Position numbers and translations under genes: made by a program. From PALSA-911 sp963743035 (GTDB taxonomy: Bacteria; Pseudomonadota; Alphaproteobacteria; Acetobacterales; Acetobacteraceae), in assembly GCA_963743035.1 (NCBI GenBank), contig CAVUOB010000002.1, forward strand, positions 248,001 to 312,000: a stretch of 64,000 bases of DNA. The letters are read 5' to 3'. Under the pieces are notes generated by a model. It ran no database searches, was not told the DNA's origin, and worked only from the letters and a program-made list of their open reading frames with translations. This document shows positions 38,918 through 47,551 of the stretch, piece after piece. How positions within the stretch are numbered: position 1 is the first letter of the stretch; each line of letters starts with the position of its first letter.

Positions 38918-41346
38918 GCGCGCCCGCGAGGGCGGCCAGCTCCGCGCTGCTGCCGCTGTTCCTGGTCTCCGCCGGCGCGGTCGGCTACGAGATCGCGCTG
39001 ACCCGCTACTTCGCCGTGGCGAAATGGTCCGAGTATGGCTACTGGGTCATCTCCATCGTCATGGTCGGCTTCGCCCTCAGCGGCGTGGTGCTGGCGCTGT
39101 TCCGCGACGCCTTCGCGCGCAACGGCGCCCGGCTGCTGGCGGGCCTGCCGGCCGCGCTGGTGCTGGCGGCGGCGGCGGGGTTCCACTTCACCACCACCAA
39201 CCCGTTCAATCCGCTGCAATTGCAGAACCAGGCCACCTGGCTGCCGCAGGTCGGCAATATCGCGCTGTACTATGCCTGCCTGCTGCCGTTCTTCTTCCTG
39301 GCGGGCATCTATGTCTCGTTGAGCTTCGTGCTGAATGCGCGCGAGATCGGCCGGGTCTATGGCTACGACCTGACCGGCGCCGGCGCCGGAGCGGCCGTGG
39401 TGCTGGCGCTGATGTTCGTGCTGCACCCGTTCATGCTGGTGCCGGCGCTGCTGCTGCCGCTGGCGGCGAGCGCGTTCTTCCGCAAGGGGCGCGCCGCCGC
39501 TTTTGCCGCAATTCTGGCGTTGCTGGCCGGCGAGGCGTTGCTGCTGCTGGACGGGCAGGCGGAGTTCAACGATTTCAAGGCTATCTACGCCCCGCTGCAT
39601 ACGCCGGATGCGAAGATCCTGGCGGAAATCCGCTCGCCGCGCGGCGATTATCTGCTGCTGGATGACTTCACGGAGCGCGTCGACACCGACGTCTCCAACA
39701 ACGCCGCGATGCTCGGCCTCGCCGGGCCGCCGCAGACCTTCGGCCTGTACCGCGACGGCAACCGCATCGCCGCGATCGCCAAACCGGGCGAGTTGGACAC
39801 GCGCTATGCCGCCGCTGCCCTCGGTGCCGCGCCCTATGCGCTGCTGCCGGGCGCCCGCGTGCTGCTGGCCGGCGCGTCCGGCGGCTTCCGGGTGGCGGAG
39901 GCGCTGAGCCTGGGCGCGGGCCGGGTGGATGTGGTGGAGCCCGAACCGGTGCTGCACGATGCCCTGCTGCACGGCATCGGCCCGTCCGCTCCCATGCAAG
40001 CCGATCCCCGCGTGCATGTCCTGGCCGGCGGACCGATCGGCGCGGCGCGGGAGGCGGGGGCCGGGGAGTATGATCTGATCGACCTCTCGGCCGACCTGCT
40101 GGACGCGGCGGAGGCGAACGGCACCGGCTTCACGGTGGAGGCGATCGCCGACTATCTGCGCGCCGTCGGGCCGGCCGGCATCGTCTCCATCCCCGTCTCG
40201 ATCCGCGATTTCCCGGTCTATGCCGTGCGCATGCTGGCGACCGCGCGCGCGGGCATGCTGGCGGCGGGCATCGACGATCCGTCCCGCCATGCCGTGGTCT
40301 ACCGCTCCGCCTGGGGCGTGCGCATCCTGCTGTCCAAATCCGCCTGGACCGAGGCCCGTATCGCGGCGCTGAAGAAATTCAGCGACGAGCGGTCCTTCGA
40401 TGTTTCCTACTATCCCGGCATCGATGTCGAGGCGGCGAAGGCCGGGCTGTACAACGACCTGCCCTCGGTCTCCTTCACCTCCGGGGAGGTGGAAACCGGC
40501 GGTGCCGACGATGCCATCGCCGATGAGGCGGAGGCGGTGCTGGCGGGCAAGCCGACGCCGTCGGCCGAGGCATTCAACCTGGCGCCGATCACGCTGGACC
40601 GGCCGTTCTTCTATGCCGTACTGCGCCTGTCCCAGCTCGATACGATCCTGCAGCGGCTGGAAATCCTGCCGCAGGCGGAGATCGGCGCGCTGGTGAACCT
40701 GGCGGTGCTGGCCCAGGCGATCGTGATCGCCGTCCTGGTGCTGCTGGTTCCCCTGCTGGCCCCCGGCCGCATCCGGGCGGAGGAACGCACCGGCCTGCTG
40801 CGCCCGGTCCTGTATTTCTCCGCGCTGGGCCTGGGGTTCCTGTTCCTCGAAATATTCCTGATCGAGAAGGTCTCGTTCTATCTCAACGACCGCACCAGCG
40901 CCTTCGCGCTGGTGCTGACGGGCATGCTGGTGTTCTCCGGCTTCGGCAGCATGATGGCGGACAGGTTCGCCGCCGACCCGCGCCGTGGGGTGCGGCTCGC
41001 CGTCGGGGTCATGCTGGTATGGGCGGCGGCCTTCCTGCTGGGCCTGGAGCCTGCTATGCTTGCGACCCTCGGCTGGCCCTGGGCGGCGCGCACGGCGCTG
41101 GTGCTGCTGGCGGTGGCGCCGGTTTCGGCCGCACTCGGGCTGCCGTTTCCGCTGGGGCTGACCCGGGCCGGCACGGGCGGGTTCCTGCCCTGGGCCTGGG
41201 CGCTGAACGGGGCGTTTTCCGTGGTGGCGACGCCGCTGGCCAATCTTCTGGCGCGGGAGGCCGGTTTCTCCAGGGTTCTCCTGACTGCCGCTATCCTGTA
41301 TGGGATTGCATTCATTTCTTTTCCCTCGATGCGAAAGGCCCGCTAG
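38914..41346 (+). CDS. Polytopic membrane protein with central spermidine-synthase-like domain
   Basis: This is an 810-residue protein in three parts. Residues 1-220 hold about six hydrophobic helices. Residues 230-600 are soluble and include a Rossmann-like methyltransferase core (VLLAGASGGFRVAEAL, then VDVVEPEP) similar to spermidine synthase. Residues 605-805 hold about seven more helices. The glycine loop is degenerate (GASGG). Proteins with this layout are annotated as spermidine-synthase-like membrane proteins of unknown function; a substrate cannot be named. Start GTG overlaps the hydrolase stop, and the stop shares a base with the next gene's GTG. Confidence 0.8.
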   Translation: MSAPARAASSALLPLFLVSAGAVGYEIALTRYFAVAKWSEYGYWVISIVMVGFALSGVVLALFRDAFARNGARLLAGLPAALVLAAAAGFHFTTTNPFNPLQLQNQATWLPQVGNIALYYACLLPFFFLAGIYVSLSFVLNAREIGRVYGYDLTGAGAGAAVVLALMFVLHPFMLVPALLLPLAASAFFRKGRAAAFAAILALLAGEALLLLDGQAEFNDFKAIYAPLHTPDAKILAEIRSPRGDYLLLDDFTERVDTDVSNNAAMLGLAGPPQTFGLYRDGNRIAAIAKPGELDTRYAAAALGAAPYALLPGARVLLAGASGGFRVAEALSLGAGRVDVVEPEPVLHDALLHGIGPSAPMQADPRVHVLAGGPIGAAREAGAGEYDLIDLSADLLDAAEANGTGFTVEAIADYLRAVGPAGIVSIPVSIRDFPVYAVRMLATARAGMLAAGIDDPSRHAVVYRSAWGVRILLSKSAWTEARIAALKKFSDERSFDVSYYPGIDVEAAKAGLYNDLPSVSFTSGEVETGGADDAIADEAEAVLAGKPTPSAEAFNLAPITLDRPFFYAVLRLSQLDTILQRLEILPQAEIGALVNLAVLAQAIVIAVLVLLVPLLAPGRIRAEERTGLLRPVLYFSALGLGFLFLEIFLIEKVSFYLNDRTSAFALVLTGMLVFSGFGSMMADRFAADPRRGVRLAVGVMLVWAAAFLLGLEPAMLATLGWPWAARTALVLLAVAPVSAALGLPFPLGLTRAGTGGFLPWAWALNGAFSVVATPLANLLAREAGFSRVLLTAAILYGIAFISFPSMRKAR

Positions 41347-42302
41347 TGGCTTCCACACTGCCCATGATCACCCGGCGGGGCTTTGTCGCCACCGCAGCCG
41401 CGGCCGCCACGCTGCGCCCGGCGCTGGCCGCCCCCACCCCCTGGACCCGGGCCGCCTATGAGGAGGCGATGCGCGCCTCCGGCCGCCCGGTCAGCCTCAC
41501 GGACGCGCAGTTCGCCGCCATCCAGGCGCGCAAGCCGGCGGCGATGAAGCGGATCCGGGAATATCTGACGCAGCATTTCGGCAGCGCCGATCCGCTGGTG
41601 ATGGCGGCGTTCGAGGCCGTGCCGCGCGAATACTACCACTATCTGTATTCCGAGCACCGCGCGACGCCGGGCGAGGCGTACGAGGACACGCCGAAGCCCT
41701 GGGCGCTGGGCTATGGCTCGGCGCTGTCGGATTATCTCGGCCAGGCCTACATGACGCAGATCGCCAAGCCCGGCCCGCAGGACGTGACGCTCGAGGTCGG
41801 CACCGGCAGCGGTTTCCAGAGCTCGCTGCTGTCGCGCATCGTCAGGCAGGCCTACTCGATCGAGATCATCGAGCCGCTGGGCCAGGCGGTGGGCAAGATC
41901 TTCGCCCCGCTCGGCTATACCAACGTCCATTCCCGGGTCGGCGACGGGTATTACGGCTGGCCCGAGGTCAAGGACGGCTTCGACATCATTATCGTGACCT
42001 GCGCGGCGCAGTATGCGCCGCCGGACCTGTTCAAGCAGCTGAAGCCGGGCGGGCGGATGATCATTCCCATCGGCCAGCCGTTCAAGCGCGGCCAGGTGCT
42101 GTATGTCTACACCAAGGACGCCGAGGGCAAGGTCCATTCCAGGCGGGACATGGGCGTGTTCTTCATCCCGATGACCGGCGCGATGATGAAGACGCCGGCG
42201 CCGAAGGGTACGCCCGGGGCGGAGGCGCCGCATGACGTGCCCGCGGTCGACGCGCCGCGCGGCGCGCCGGAACCGGCCAGCGAGAAAACCACCTCCAACT
42301 AG
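41346..42302 (+). CDS. Tat-exported protein-L-isoaspartate O-methyltransferase homologue
   Basis: This 318-residue protein begins with a twin-arginine signal (MITRRGFVATAAAAATLRPALA), implying export of a folded enzyme. The body is PIMT-like: VPREYYHYL, AYEDTPKPWALGYGSALSDY and SAM-loop EVGTGSGFQSSLLS are present. The region that normally reads GqtiSqP is GSALSDYLGQ, so the substrate pocket differs from canonical PIMT. The C-terminal 40 residues are Pro/Ala/Glu-rich. The GTG start has AAAGG seven bases upstream and overlaps the preceding stop codon; an ATG 18 bases later is an alternative. Cytoplasmic PIMT uses SAM, which is not known to be available outside the membrane. Confidence 0.85.
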   Translation: MASTLPMITRRGFVATAAAAATLRPALAAPTPWTRAAYEEAMRASGRPVSLTDAQFAAIQARKPAAMKRIREYLTQHFGSADPLVMAAFEAVPREYYHYLYSEHRATPGEAYEDTPKPWALGYGSALSDYLGQAYMTQIAKPGPQDVTLEVGTGSGFQSSLLSRIVRQAYSIEIIEPLGQAVGKIFAPLGYTNVHSRVGDGYYGWPEVKDGFDIIIVTCAAQYAPPDLFKQLKPGGRMIIPIGQPFKRGQVLYVYTKDAEGKVHSRRDMGVFFIPMTGAMMKTPAPKGTPGAEAPHDVPAVDAPRGAPEPASEKTTSN

Positions 42303-42401
42303 AGCAATATCGCTTGAGGTTGAAGCAACCGAGCGATGAAATTGCTCGCTAAAACAAAGACCTAAAGCCTGGTCGGCGATTCCGTCATCGCCGATCCGGC
42401 G
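42303..42401. repeat. Dispersed intergenic repeat, copy 2
   Basis: It contains ATTGCTCGCtAAAACAAAGACCT, matching copy 1 near 1490 except for one base. To the left is an imperfect hairpin (GAGCAAT...ATTGCTC enclosing CGCTTGAGGTTG / CAACCGAGCG). To the right is an 8-bp hairpin (TCGGCGAT / ATCGCCGA). It lies between convergent genes and may serve as a terminator. Confidence 0.6.
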
Positions 42402-43376
42402 CTAGGCGACGAGGCCGGCGGCCCGCTGCGTCAGCAACGCTTCGGCCTGCGCCACCATGCCGGTGACGATCTCTCCGGCCGGGACGATGGCGTGGATCAT
42501 GCCCGTGGCCTCGCCCACCCAGACCCCGACATTGTCGGGATCGCCGGCGGCCACGCCGGCCATATAGGCGGGGCTTACGGCATCGACCTGGGCGCGGAGC
42601 TCGTCCTCCCGCCCGTGCCAGCGTTGGGTGAAGGCGTTCTTCAGCACACGGCCGGTGAACTCCGCCGGCCAGGAATAGCGGCGGGCGATATCGGTCGCGC
42701 GCTGGCGGATCGTGCCGTCGCCGGTCGCGGCGACCGCCGCGCGGTGGTGGTTCGCGTGCACCGCGGCCTCCGCGCTGGCCCAGAAGCGCGAGCCGACCAG
42801 CACGCCGTCGGCGCCCAGCATCAGCGCTGCGGCCAGCCCGCGGCCGTCGGCGACGCCGCCGGCCGCCATCAGCAGCGTCTGCGGGCTGCGCGCGGCCAGC
42901 AGGTCCGCGACCTCCGGCACCAGGGTGAAGGTCGCGCGGTTGCCGCCATGCCCGCCGGCTTCGGTGCCCTGGGCGATGACGATGTCGGCCCCGGCATCGA
43001 GCGCTGCCCGGGTATGGTCCATGGTCTGCACCTGGCAGATCAGCTTGCTGCCGGCCGCCTTGATGGCGGCGGCGAACGGCGCGGGATCGGCGAAGGATGT
43101 CATCACCGCCGCCGGCGCGTGCGCCAGGGCCCGGGCCAGGACCTCCGGCCGGTCGGCGATCGACCAGCCGATGAAGCCGCAGCCGATGCGCGCGTTCCCG
43201 GCCGAGGCGAACTCCCGCTCGACCCATTCCGGATCGCCATAGCCGCCGCCGATCAGGCCGAGCCCGCCCGCCGCCGAAACGGCGGCCGCCAGTTTGCCGC
43301 CGGCGGCAAAGGCCATCGGCGCGCTGAGGATCGGATGGGCGATGCCCAGGAACTCGGTGAGCCTCGTGCGCAGCAT
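42402..43376 (-). CDS. Nitronate monooxygenase / 2-nitropropane dioxygenase family protein
   Basis: This is a 324-residue FMN-dependent TIM-barrel oxygenase. Diagnostic features are HPILSAPMAFAAGGKLAAAV at the N-terminus, IAQGTEAGGHGG with the catalytic His, MAAGGVADGRGLAAAL and GADGVLVGSRFWAS for FMN phosphate. The family oxidises alkyl nitronates such as propionate 3-nitronate; some members have other substrates. The ATG overlaps the upstream cyclase stop codon by one base, so the two are an operon. Confidence 0.88.
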   Translation of the reverse strand: MLRTRLTEFLGIAHPILSAPMAFAAGGKLAAAVSAAGGLGLIGGGYGDPEWVEREFASAGNARIGCGFIGWSIADRPEVLARALAHAPAAVMTSFADPAPFAAAIKAAGSKLICQVQTMDHTRAALDAGADIVIAQGTEAGGHGGNRATFTLVPEVADLLAARSPQTLLMAAGGVADGRGLAAALMLGADGVLVGSRFWASAEAAVHANHHRAAVAATGDGTIRQRATDIARRYSWPAEFTGRVLKNAFTQRWHGREDELRAQVDAVSPAYMAGVAAGDPDNVGVWVGEATGMIHAIVPAGEIVTGMVAQAEALLTQRAAGLVA

Positions 43377-44066
43377 TATTCGAACACCGCCACGGCACGG
43401 ATCGGGCTGGCGGTCCCGCCGCGGATCTTCAGCGGAAAGCCGATGAACCGGAAGCGCCCGCGCCCGACCAGCTTGTCGAGGTTCGCCAGGCATTCGATGT
43501 GGGTGATCCCGCGCTCCGCGCAGGCCATGTGGGCGAGGAAATTCGGCTCGCCCTCCGGGGCCGGGCTGATCGCCTCCACCCCGAACATCCTGATCCCGCG
43601 ATCCGCCAGCCAGTGCACGGATTCCAGCGCCAGATCCCGGAAAATCATGCAGATAGCCGGGCTTGCCCAGCAGCCGGTCATTGGTGCCCATGTGCAGCAG
43701 CACCGTGTCCCCCGGCCGGATCTCCTGGCCTGATTTCGCCAGCGCCGCCTCCATCTCCGCGACGGTCGCCGCGTGCTTCAGCGGGATATGCGACAGATCG
43801 AGGCAGATCGCCGAGGTGTAAAAATCCTCGAGCGGCACCTCGTCGATGCTGGCCGCCCCCGGCCGCGGGTCGAAATGCACGGGCGCGTCGACATGCGTGC
43901 CGGCATGGTCGCTCATGGACAGATACATCGCCTTGGACGTGAACACCGTGTTGCCGGCGATCTTCTTCTCCGAATGGTCGCCCCACACCGTCATCACCAC
44001 CGGCGGGTGCGACGGATGGGTCTGCGTCCGGTGAAAGATCTCCCGCGAGAGGTCGATCAGTTCCAT
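43376..44066 (-). CDS. Cyclase family protein (kynurenine-formamidase-like), interrupted by a one-base insertion
   Basis: The metal-binding signature SDHAGTHVDAPVHF near residue 55 marks the cyclase/KynB-like metal-dependent hydrolase family. The frame shifts near 43634. Deleting one base joins GKPGYLHDFPG to LALESVHWLADRGIRMFG, after which the C-terminal half, including GEPNFLAHMACAERG, continues to a normal end. The repaired protein is about 229 residues. Read without correction, the upstream frame runs into the nitronate monooxygenase gene and looks like a fusion, which I reject. It overlaps the CobW-type gene start-to-stop by ten bases. Confidence 0.83.
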
Positions 44067-45100
44067 ATATTTTCCCTCGTTTCTTCAAGCACTTCCGCCT
44101 CGATCGCGTCGAGCAGCCGGGACGGGAAATGGCGCGGCACGCCCTCGGCGATGAACACCAGCCGCGTCGTCCGATCCGCCGACGGCCAGCGTTCCAGCCA
44201 TACCGGCGGTGAGAACACATGTCCGACCCCGTGGATCAGGGCCGGAGAGTCCGGCATTTCCGCGACATCGACAAGCCCCTTCACCCGCAGCAGGCGGGCG
44301 CCGCAATGCTCGGTCAGCGCCGCCAGCAGCAGGGGCAGCGCCAATGCCGGCACCGGGCGGTCGCGAAGCAGCGTGAACGTCTCGATCCCCGCGGTATGGC
44401 GTGCCCTGGCGAACGGCGAGGCTGCCGGATTGGGCCCTGGATCGGCCGCGCGATCGGGCGCGCGATCGGGCAGGGCGTTGAACCGAGCCATGCGCTCGGC
44501 CTGGCTGCCGGCCTGGAACAGCAGGGCCGGATCGATCTGGCCGGCAACCGCCCGCAGCAAGGGCGCCGACGGGTTCAGCGCCGCCAACCGCGCCGGTAAA
44601 TCGCCGGGATCGTCAGCCAGATCCGTCTTGGTCAGCAGCAGCCGGTCCGCCAGCGCCGCCTGGCGCCGCGCCTCCGGATGGCGGTCCAGCGCCGCCGCGC
44701 CATGTACCGCGTCCACCAGGGTCAGCACGGTATCGATCGAGAACCCGCCGGCGACATCCGCATCCGTCATCAGCGCGTGCAGGATCGGCGCCGGATCGGC
44801 CAGGCCAGAGGTCTCGATCAGCACCCGATCGAAGCCGGGCATGGCGCCGGAGGCGCGCTGCCCCGCCAGGTCCAGCAAGGTGCTCGCCAGGTCGCCGCGC
44901 ACCGGGCAGCACAGGCAGCCGCTGGAGAGCTGAACGAAGCTCTCGGTGCTGGCCACCATCAGTTCGTGATCCAGCCCGATTTCGCCGAACTCATTCACGA
45001 TCACCGCGGTGCGGGCGAAACTGGCATCCTGCAGCACCCGCCCGATCAGCGTCGTCTTCCCGCTGCCCAGGAAGCCCGTGACGATCGAGACCGGGGTCAT
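44057..45100 (-). CDS. CobW/COG0523-family GTP-binding metallochaperone-like protein
   Basis: This 347-residue G3E-family GTPase has Walker A GFLGSGKTTL near residue 9, the metal-binding CxCC in SSGCLCCPV near residue 60, ETSGLADP, and the guanine motif TKTD. A Pro/Ala/Asp-rich linker near residue 225 precedes the C-terminal CobW domain. Members deliver or sense Zn, Co or Fe; the metal here is unknown. A Mn- or Zn-dependent cyclase follows in the same operon, a possible client. GGAAGGA precedes the ATG, and an operator-like inverted repeat lies 23 bases upstream. Confidence 0.87.
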   Translation of the reverse strand: MTPVSIVTGFLGSGKTTLIGRVLQDASFARTAVIVNEFGEIGLDHELMVASTESFVQLSSGCLCCPVRGDLASTLLDLAGQRASGAMPGFDRVLIETSGLADPAPILHALMTDADVAGGFSIDTVLTLVDAVHGAAALDRHPEARRQAALADRLLLTKTDLADDPGDLPARLAALNPSAPLLRAVAGQIDPALLFQAGSQAERMARFNALPDRAPDRAADPGPNPAASPFARARHTAGIETFTLLRDRPVPALALPLLLAALTEHCGARLLRVKGLVDVAEMPDSPALIHGVGHVFSPPVWLERWPSADRTTRLVFIAEGVPRHFPSRLLDAIEAEVLEETRENIWN

Positions 45101-45122
45101 GCAGGTTCCTTCCATGGCGTTG

Positions 45123-45145
45123 GTCGGCGTCCAGTATACGCCGAC
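45123..45145 (-). promoter_or_regulatory. Inverted repeat over a -10 box upstream of the CobW-type gene
   Basis: GTCGGCGT and ACGCCGAC form a perfect 8-7-8 dyad. Read on the gene's strand, its centre contains TATACT, a good -10 hexamer, 23 bases before the start codon. A repressor bound here would block the promoter. No strong -35 is visible. It does not resemble the AT-rich Zur box I know. Confidence 0.5.
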
Positions 45146-45325
45146 ACAGGGCAGGCCCACGTCATGCCACGGAACGCCACCGATCGGCCAATGCGGTGGC
45201 CGCACGATCACGATTTCACCTGCCTGATCGGGCCATGCGTTCTTTCGCTGCGTTTTCCGGCCGGACGATCTAACATGGTGGCCCAGGATCGGAGACAGGA
45301 AGCCCCCTTACCCGAAGGTGACGCG

Positions 45326-46693
45326 ATGCGAGCGCCCCTGACGATCACGCTGAAGCCGCAGCCGGCCCAGGCCCGCAGGCGCCGTCCGGTCACGGATTTG
45401 CGGGGATACGCCGGCACCGATACGTTCAGCGCGAGCCGGGCCGGCGGGACAGGGGCCAGGGGCGCGGGCTGGAGTTTTGGTGCCATCCCGGTGCTGCCGG
45501 GCGGCCTGCAGCGCAAGCTCGCCATCGGCCAGGCCAATGATCCGCTGGAACACGAAGCCGACCGCGTCGCCGAGCGGGTGATGCGCATGCCGGCCGCTCC
45601 CGTTTCGGCCACGCCCGTCTCCGCCACGTCCGGACCGGTGCAGCTCGCCCGAAAATGTGCCGCCTGCGAAGCGGAGGAGCACGAGATACAGCGAGCCGCG
45701 ACGCCGGGTGCATCCCAGGCTTCCGCGTCCTCTGCCGGCCAGGCGCCGGGCATTGTGCATGACGTACTGCGCGCGCCCGGCCAGAGGCTGGATGCGGGGA
45801 CACGCTCGTTCTTCGAACCTCGTTTCGGCCAGGATTTCAGCCGCGTGCGCATCCACGCGGAAGACCGGGCGGCTGCATCGGCGGCGGCGGTACAGGCGCG
45901 CGCCTTCACGGTCGGGGAACATGTCGTATTTGGTCGCGGCGAATACGCCCCTGCCAGCCCCGGCGGGCGGATGCTGCTGGCGCACGAGCTGGCACATGTG
46001 GTCCAGCAGGGCGCCGGAGCTTCGCCGCAGCGTCTGCAGCGCCGGCTGGTCGTAGACCCCAACGCGGTGGCGCCGTTGCCACCGGGAATCGCCGGTCCCC
46101 CGGACACGCTGACCCACACGGTGGAGAACTTCCTGGGCACGATCTGTCCGGACGGGGGGGCGACGGTGAATGGCAAGACCGGTGTGGCATCGCTGGCGAC
46201 CGCGGGGTTCTGCGGCCCTGCCGGCGCGCCCCATCCCAAGGGCATGCTGAAGGCGGACACCACGGCGAACCCGGTCGGCTGCCACTGCCTGTGCGACGTG
46301 ATCGCCAGCGGGCAGACGACGACCGTCTCCTTCCGTGCAGGTCCTCCAAGCACCGATCCCGGCACCGGTGCGGGGGTACCACCCGGCACCATGCCTGGAA
46401 CCGGTGGTCACCCGAGCTCCCCGACGGTCAATATCGACCCGCGCTTCCAGGGCCAGTACAAGATCAACAACAAATGGGTGGATATCCCGTTCGAACTGAT
46501 CTTCGCGCATGAGCTGTGCGGACACGCCGCATCGCTGATGGCGGGCACGCAGGTCCCGCCAGGACCGGGCCCGGCCGGGGGGACCCCGCCGCACGAGGTG
46601 CGCGCCGTCGCGGTCGAGCAGGCGATCGCCGCCGAACAGGGGCAGCCGATCAGACCCGCCGATTATTCCGGCGCCGCCCGCCAGCGTCCGTAG
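45326..46693 (+). CDS. DUF4157 (eCIS-core) protein with C-terminal second HExxH domain, putative exported effector
   Basis: This is a 455-residue protein. Residues 66-90 (IGQANDPLEHEADRVAERVM) and the CxxC segment KCAACEAEE near 110 form the preamble typical of DUF4157 proteins. Residues 153-229 are the DUF4157 core, with FGQDFSRVRIHAED and HELAHVVQQ (HExxH, 220-224). A Cys-rich stretch (274-323) follows, then a second HExxH (HELCGH, 395-400) and EVRAVAVEQAI near 424-434, which could give the third zinc ligand of a gluzincin. DUF4157 is strongly associated with extracellular contractile injection systems and their cargo. No apparatus genes are in this window. GAAGG precedes the chosen ATG; an ATG 51 bases upstream is possible. 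Confidence 0.8.
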   Translation: MRAPLTITLKPQPAQARRRRPVTDLRGYAGTDTFSASRAGGTGARGAGWSFGAIPVLPGGLQRKLAIGQANDPLEHEADRVAERVMRMPAAPVSATPVSATSGPVQLARKCAACEAEEHEIQRAATPGASQASASSAGQAPGIVHDVLRAPGQRLDAGTRSFFEPRFGQDFSRVRIHAEDRAAASAAAVQARAFTVGEHVVFGRGEYAPASPGGRMLLAHELAHVVQQGAGASPQRLQRRLVVDPNAVAPLPPGIAGPPDTLTHTVENFLGTICPDGGATVNGKTGVASLATAGFCGPAGAPHPKGMLKADTTANPVGCHCLCDVIASGQTTTVSFRAGPPSTDPGTGAGVPPGTMPGTGGHPSSPTVNIDPRFQGQYKINNKWVDIPFELIFAHELCGHAASLMAGTQVPPGPGPAGGTPPHEVRAVAVEQAIAAEQGQPIRPADYSGAARQRP

Positions 46694-46723
46694 CCGGCGC
46701 ATGCACCTCGCCGGTGTTCCCCG

Positions 46724-47515
46724 ATGAAACCGCCGGCCGACAGGGTCGGGCCGGATCTGGATGCCCTGGCCCGACTGCTGCAACACCCGTTTCGCCGTCG
46801 GGAGGACGAGGCGCGTCTGCTGGCGGACCCGATCGCCCGGCGGTGGCTCGGCGGCGGGGAGGCCGCGACGAACGCCTTGCTGGCCTTCCTGCGCACCCGC
46901 CCGCCGCCACCGCTGGCCGGGGTCGCGGTGCTGCTGCTGGCGCAATCGGCGTCGGACGCGGTGTACCAGGAATTGCTGCAGATCCTCGGCACGGCGGATG
47001 CGGCGCTGGCAGGCGCGTTCGAGCCCGGGCTGTGGCGCGTGCCTAAAGCGGAAGAAGGGGTCGTGCGCGACATCGTCCATCTCGCCGCGGCGACCGGCAA
47101 TCCCGCGCCGTTATTGCTGCTCCAGCGGCCCTCGGCGGCGGCGGCGAAGCCGGAGCTGGAGGCCCTGGTCCGCTCGCGCGCCATGCCGGGCGCGGAGTAT
47201 GCGATGACGGCGCTCGCCTACGCATCCGGACCCGCGGACATCCCGTTCCTGGAACAGGTCGCGCAATGGCTGGACCAGCCGCCGCTGAGCGCCGCCGCCG
47301 GGGTGGCGTTGCTGCGCCTCGGCTCGTCCGCGGGCTGGCCGGGCATCGAGGCGGGGCTGACCGCCGCCTACACGGACCAGCGGGTCGCCACCCTGCTCGC
47401 GCTGCGCCCGCTACTGCCGGAACCGTTGCGGCGAAGCCCCGGCTTCGATCCATACCTGCCGCCGGACCGGCAGGCGGAGGCACTGGCGAAGCTGCGGGAC
47501 GCGTGCTTGCAATGA
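46724..47515 (+). CDS. Hypothetical protein downstream of the DUF4157 gene
   Basis: I do not recognise this 263-residue protein. It is predicted almost entirely helical, rich in Ala and Leu, with helix-turn-helix periodicity of about 35-40 residues reminiscent of HEAT-like repeats (GGGEAATNALLAFLRT, then AVLLLAQSASDAVYQELL, then YASGPADIPFLEQVAQ). No signal peptide or membrane helix is visible. It starts 30 bases after the DUF4157 gene on the same strand and lacks a clear ribosome site, so coupling is likely. An immunity or adaptor role for the upstream effector-like protein is a guess from context only. Confidence 0.7.
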   Translation: MKPPADRVGPDLDALARLLQHPFRRREDEARLLADPIARRWLGGGEAATNALLAFLRTRPPPPLAGVAVLLLAQSASDAVYQELLQILGTADAALAGAFEPGLWRVPKAEEGVVRDIVHLAAATGNPAPLLLLQRPSAAAAKPELEALVRSRAMPGAEYAMTALAYASGPADIPFLEQVAQWLDQPPLSAAAGVALLRLGSSAGWPGIEAGLTAAYTDQRVATLLALRPLLPEPLRRSPGFDPYLPPDRQAEALAKLRDACLQ

Positions 47516-47551
47516 AGCTGCCGGCAGCACGGCGGTAGCACGCTGCGCGGC

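Noticed and set aside
38725..41358. Long minus-strand open frame opposite the SpeE-like membrane gene
   Set aside because: Gln/Arg/Gly-rich shadow translation without motifs; the plus-strand protein has clear helices and a Rossmann domain.
42402..44066. Cyclase-nitronate monooxygenase fusion protein of 554 residues
   Set aside because: The fusion arises from the frameshift near 43634. The missing C-terminal part of the cyclase is found in the other frame, and the monooxygenase has its own start.
45123..45145. Zur box upstream of the CobW-type gene
   Set aside because: The dyad is GC-rich and does not match the AT-rich alphaproteobacterial Zur consensus I know.
45326..47515. A complete contractile injection system
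   Set aside because: No sheath, tube, baseplate, spike or AAA ATPase gene is present in the window; only the DUF4157 protein suggests the link.
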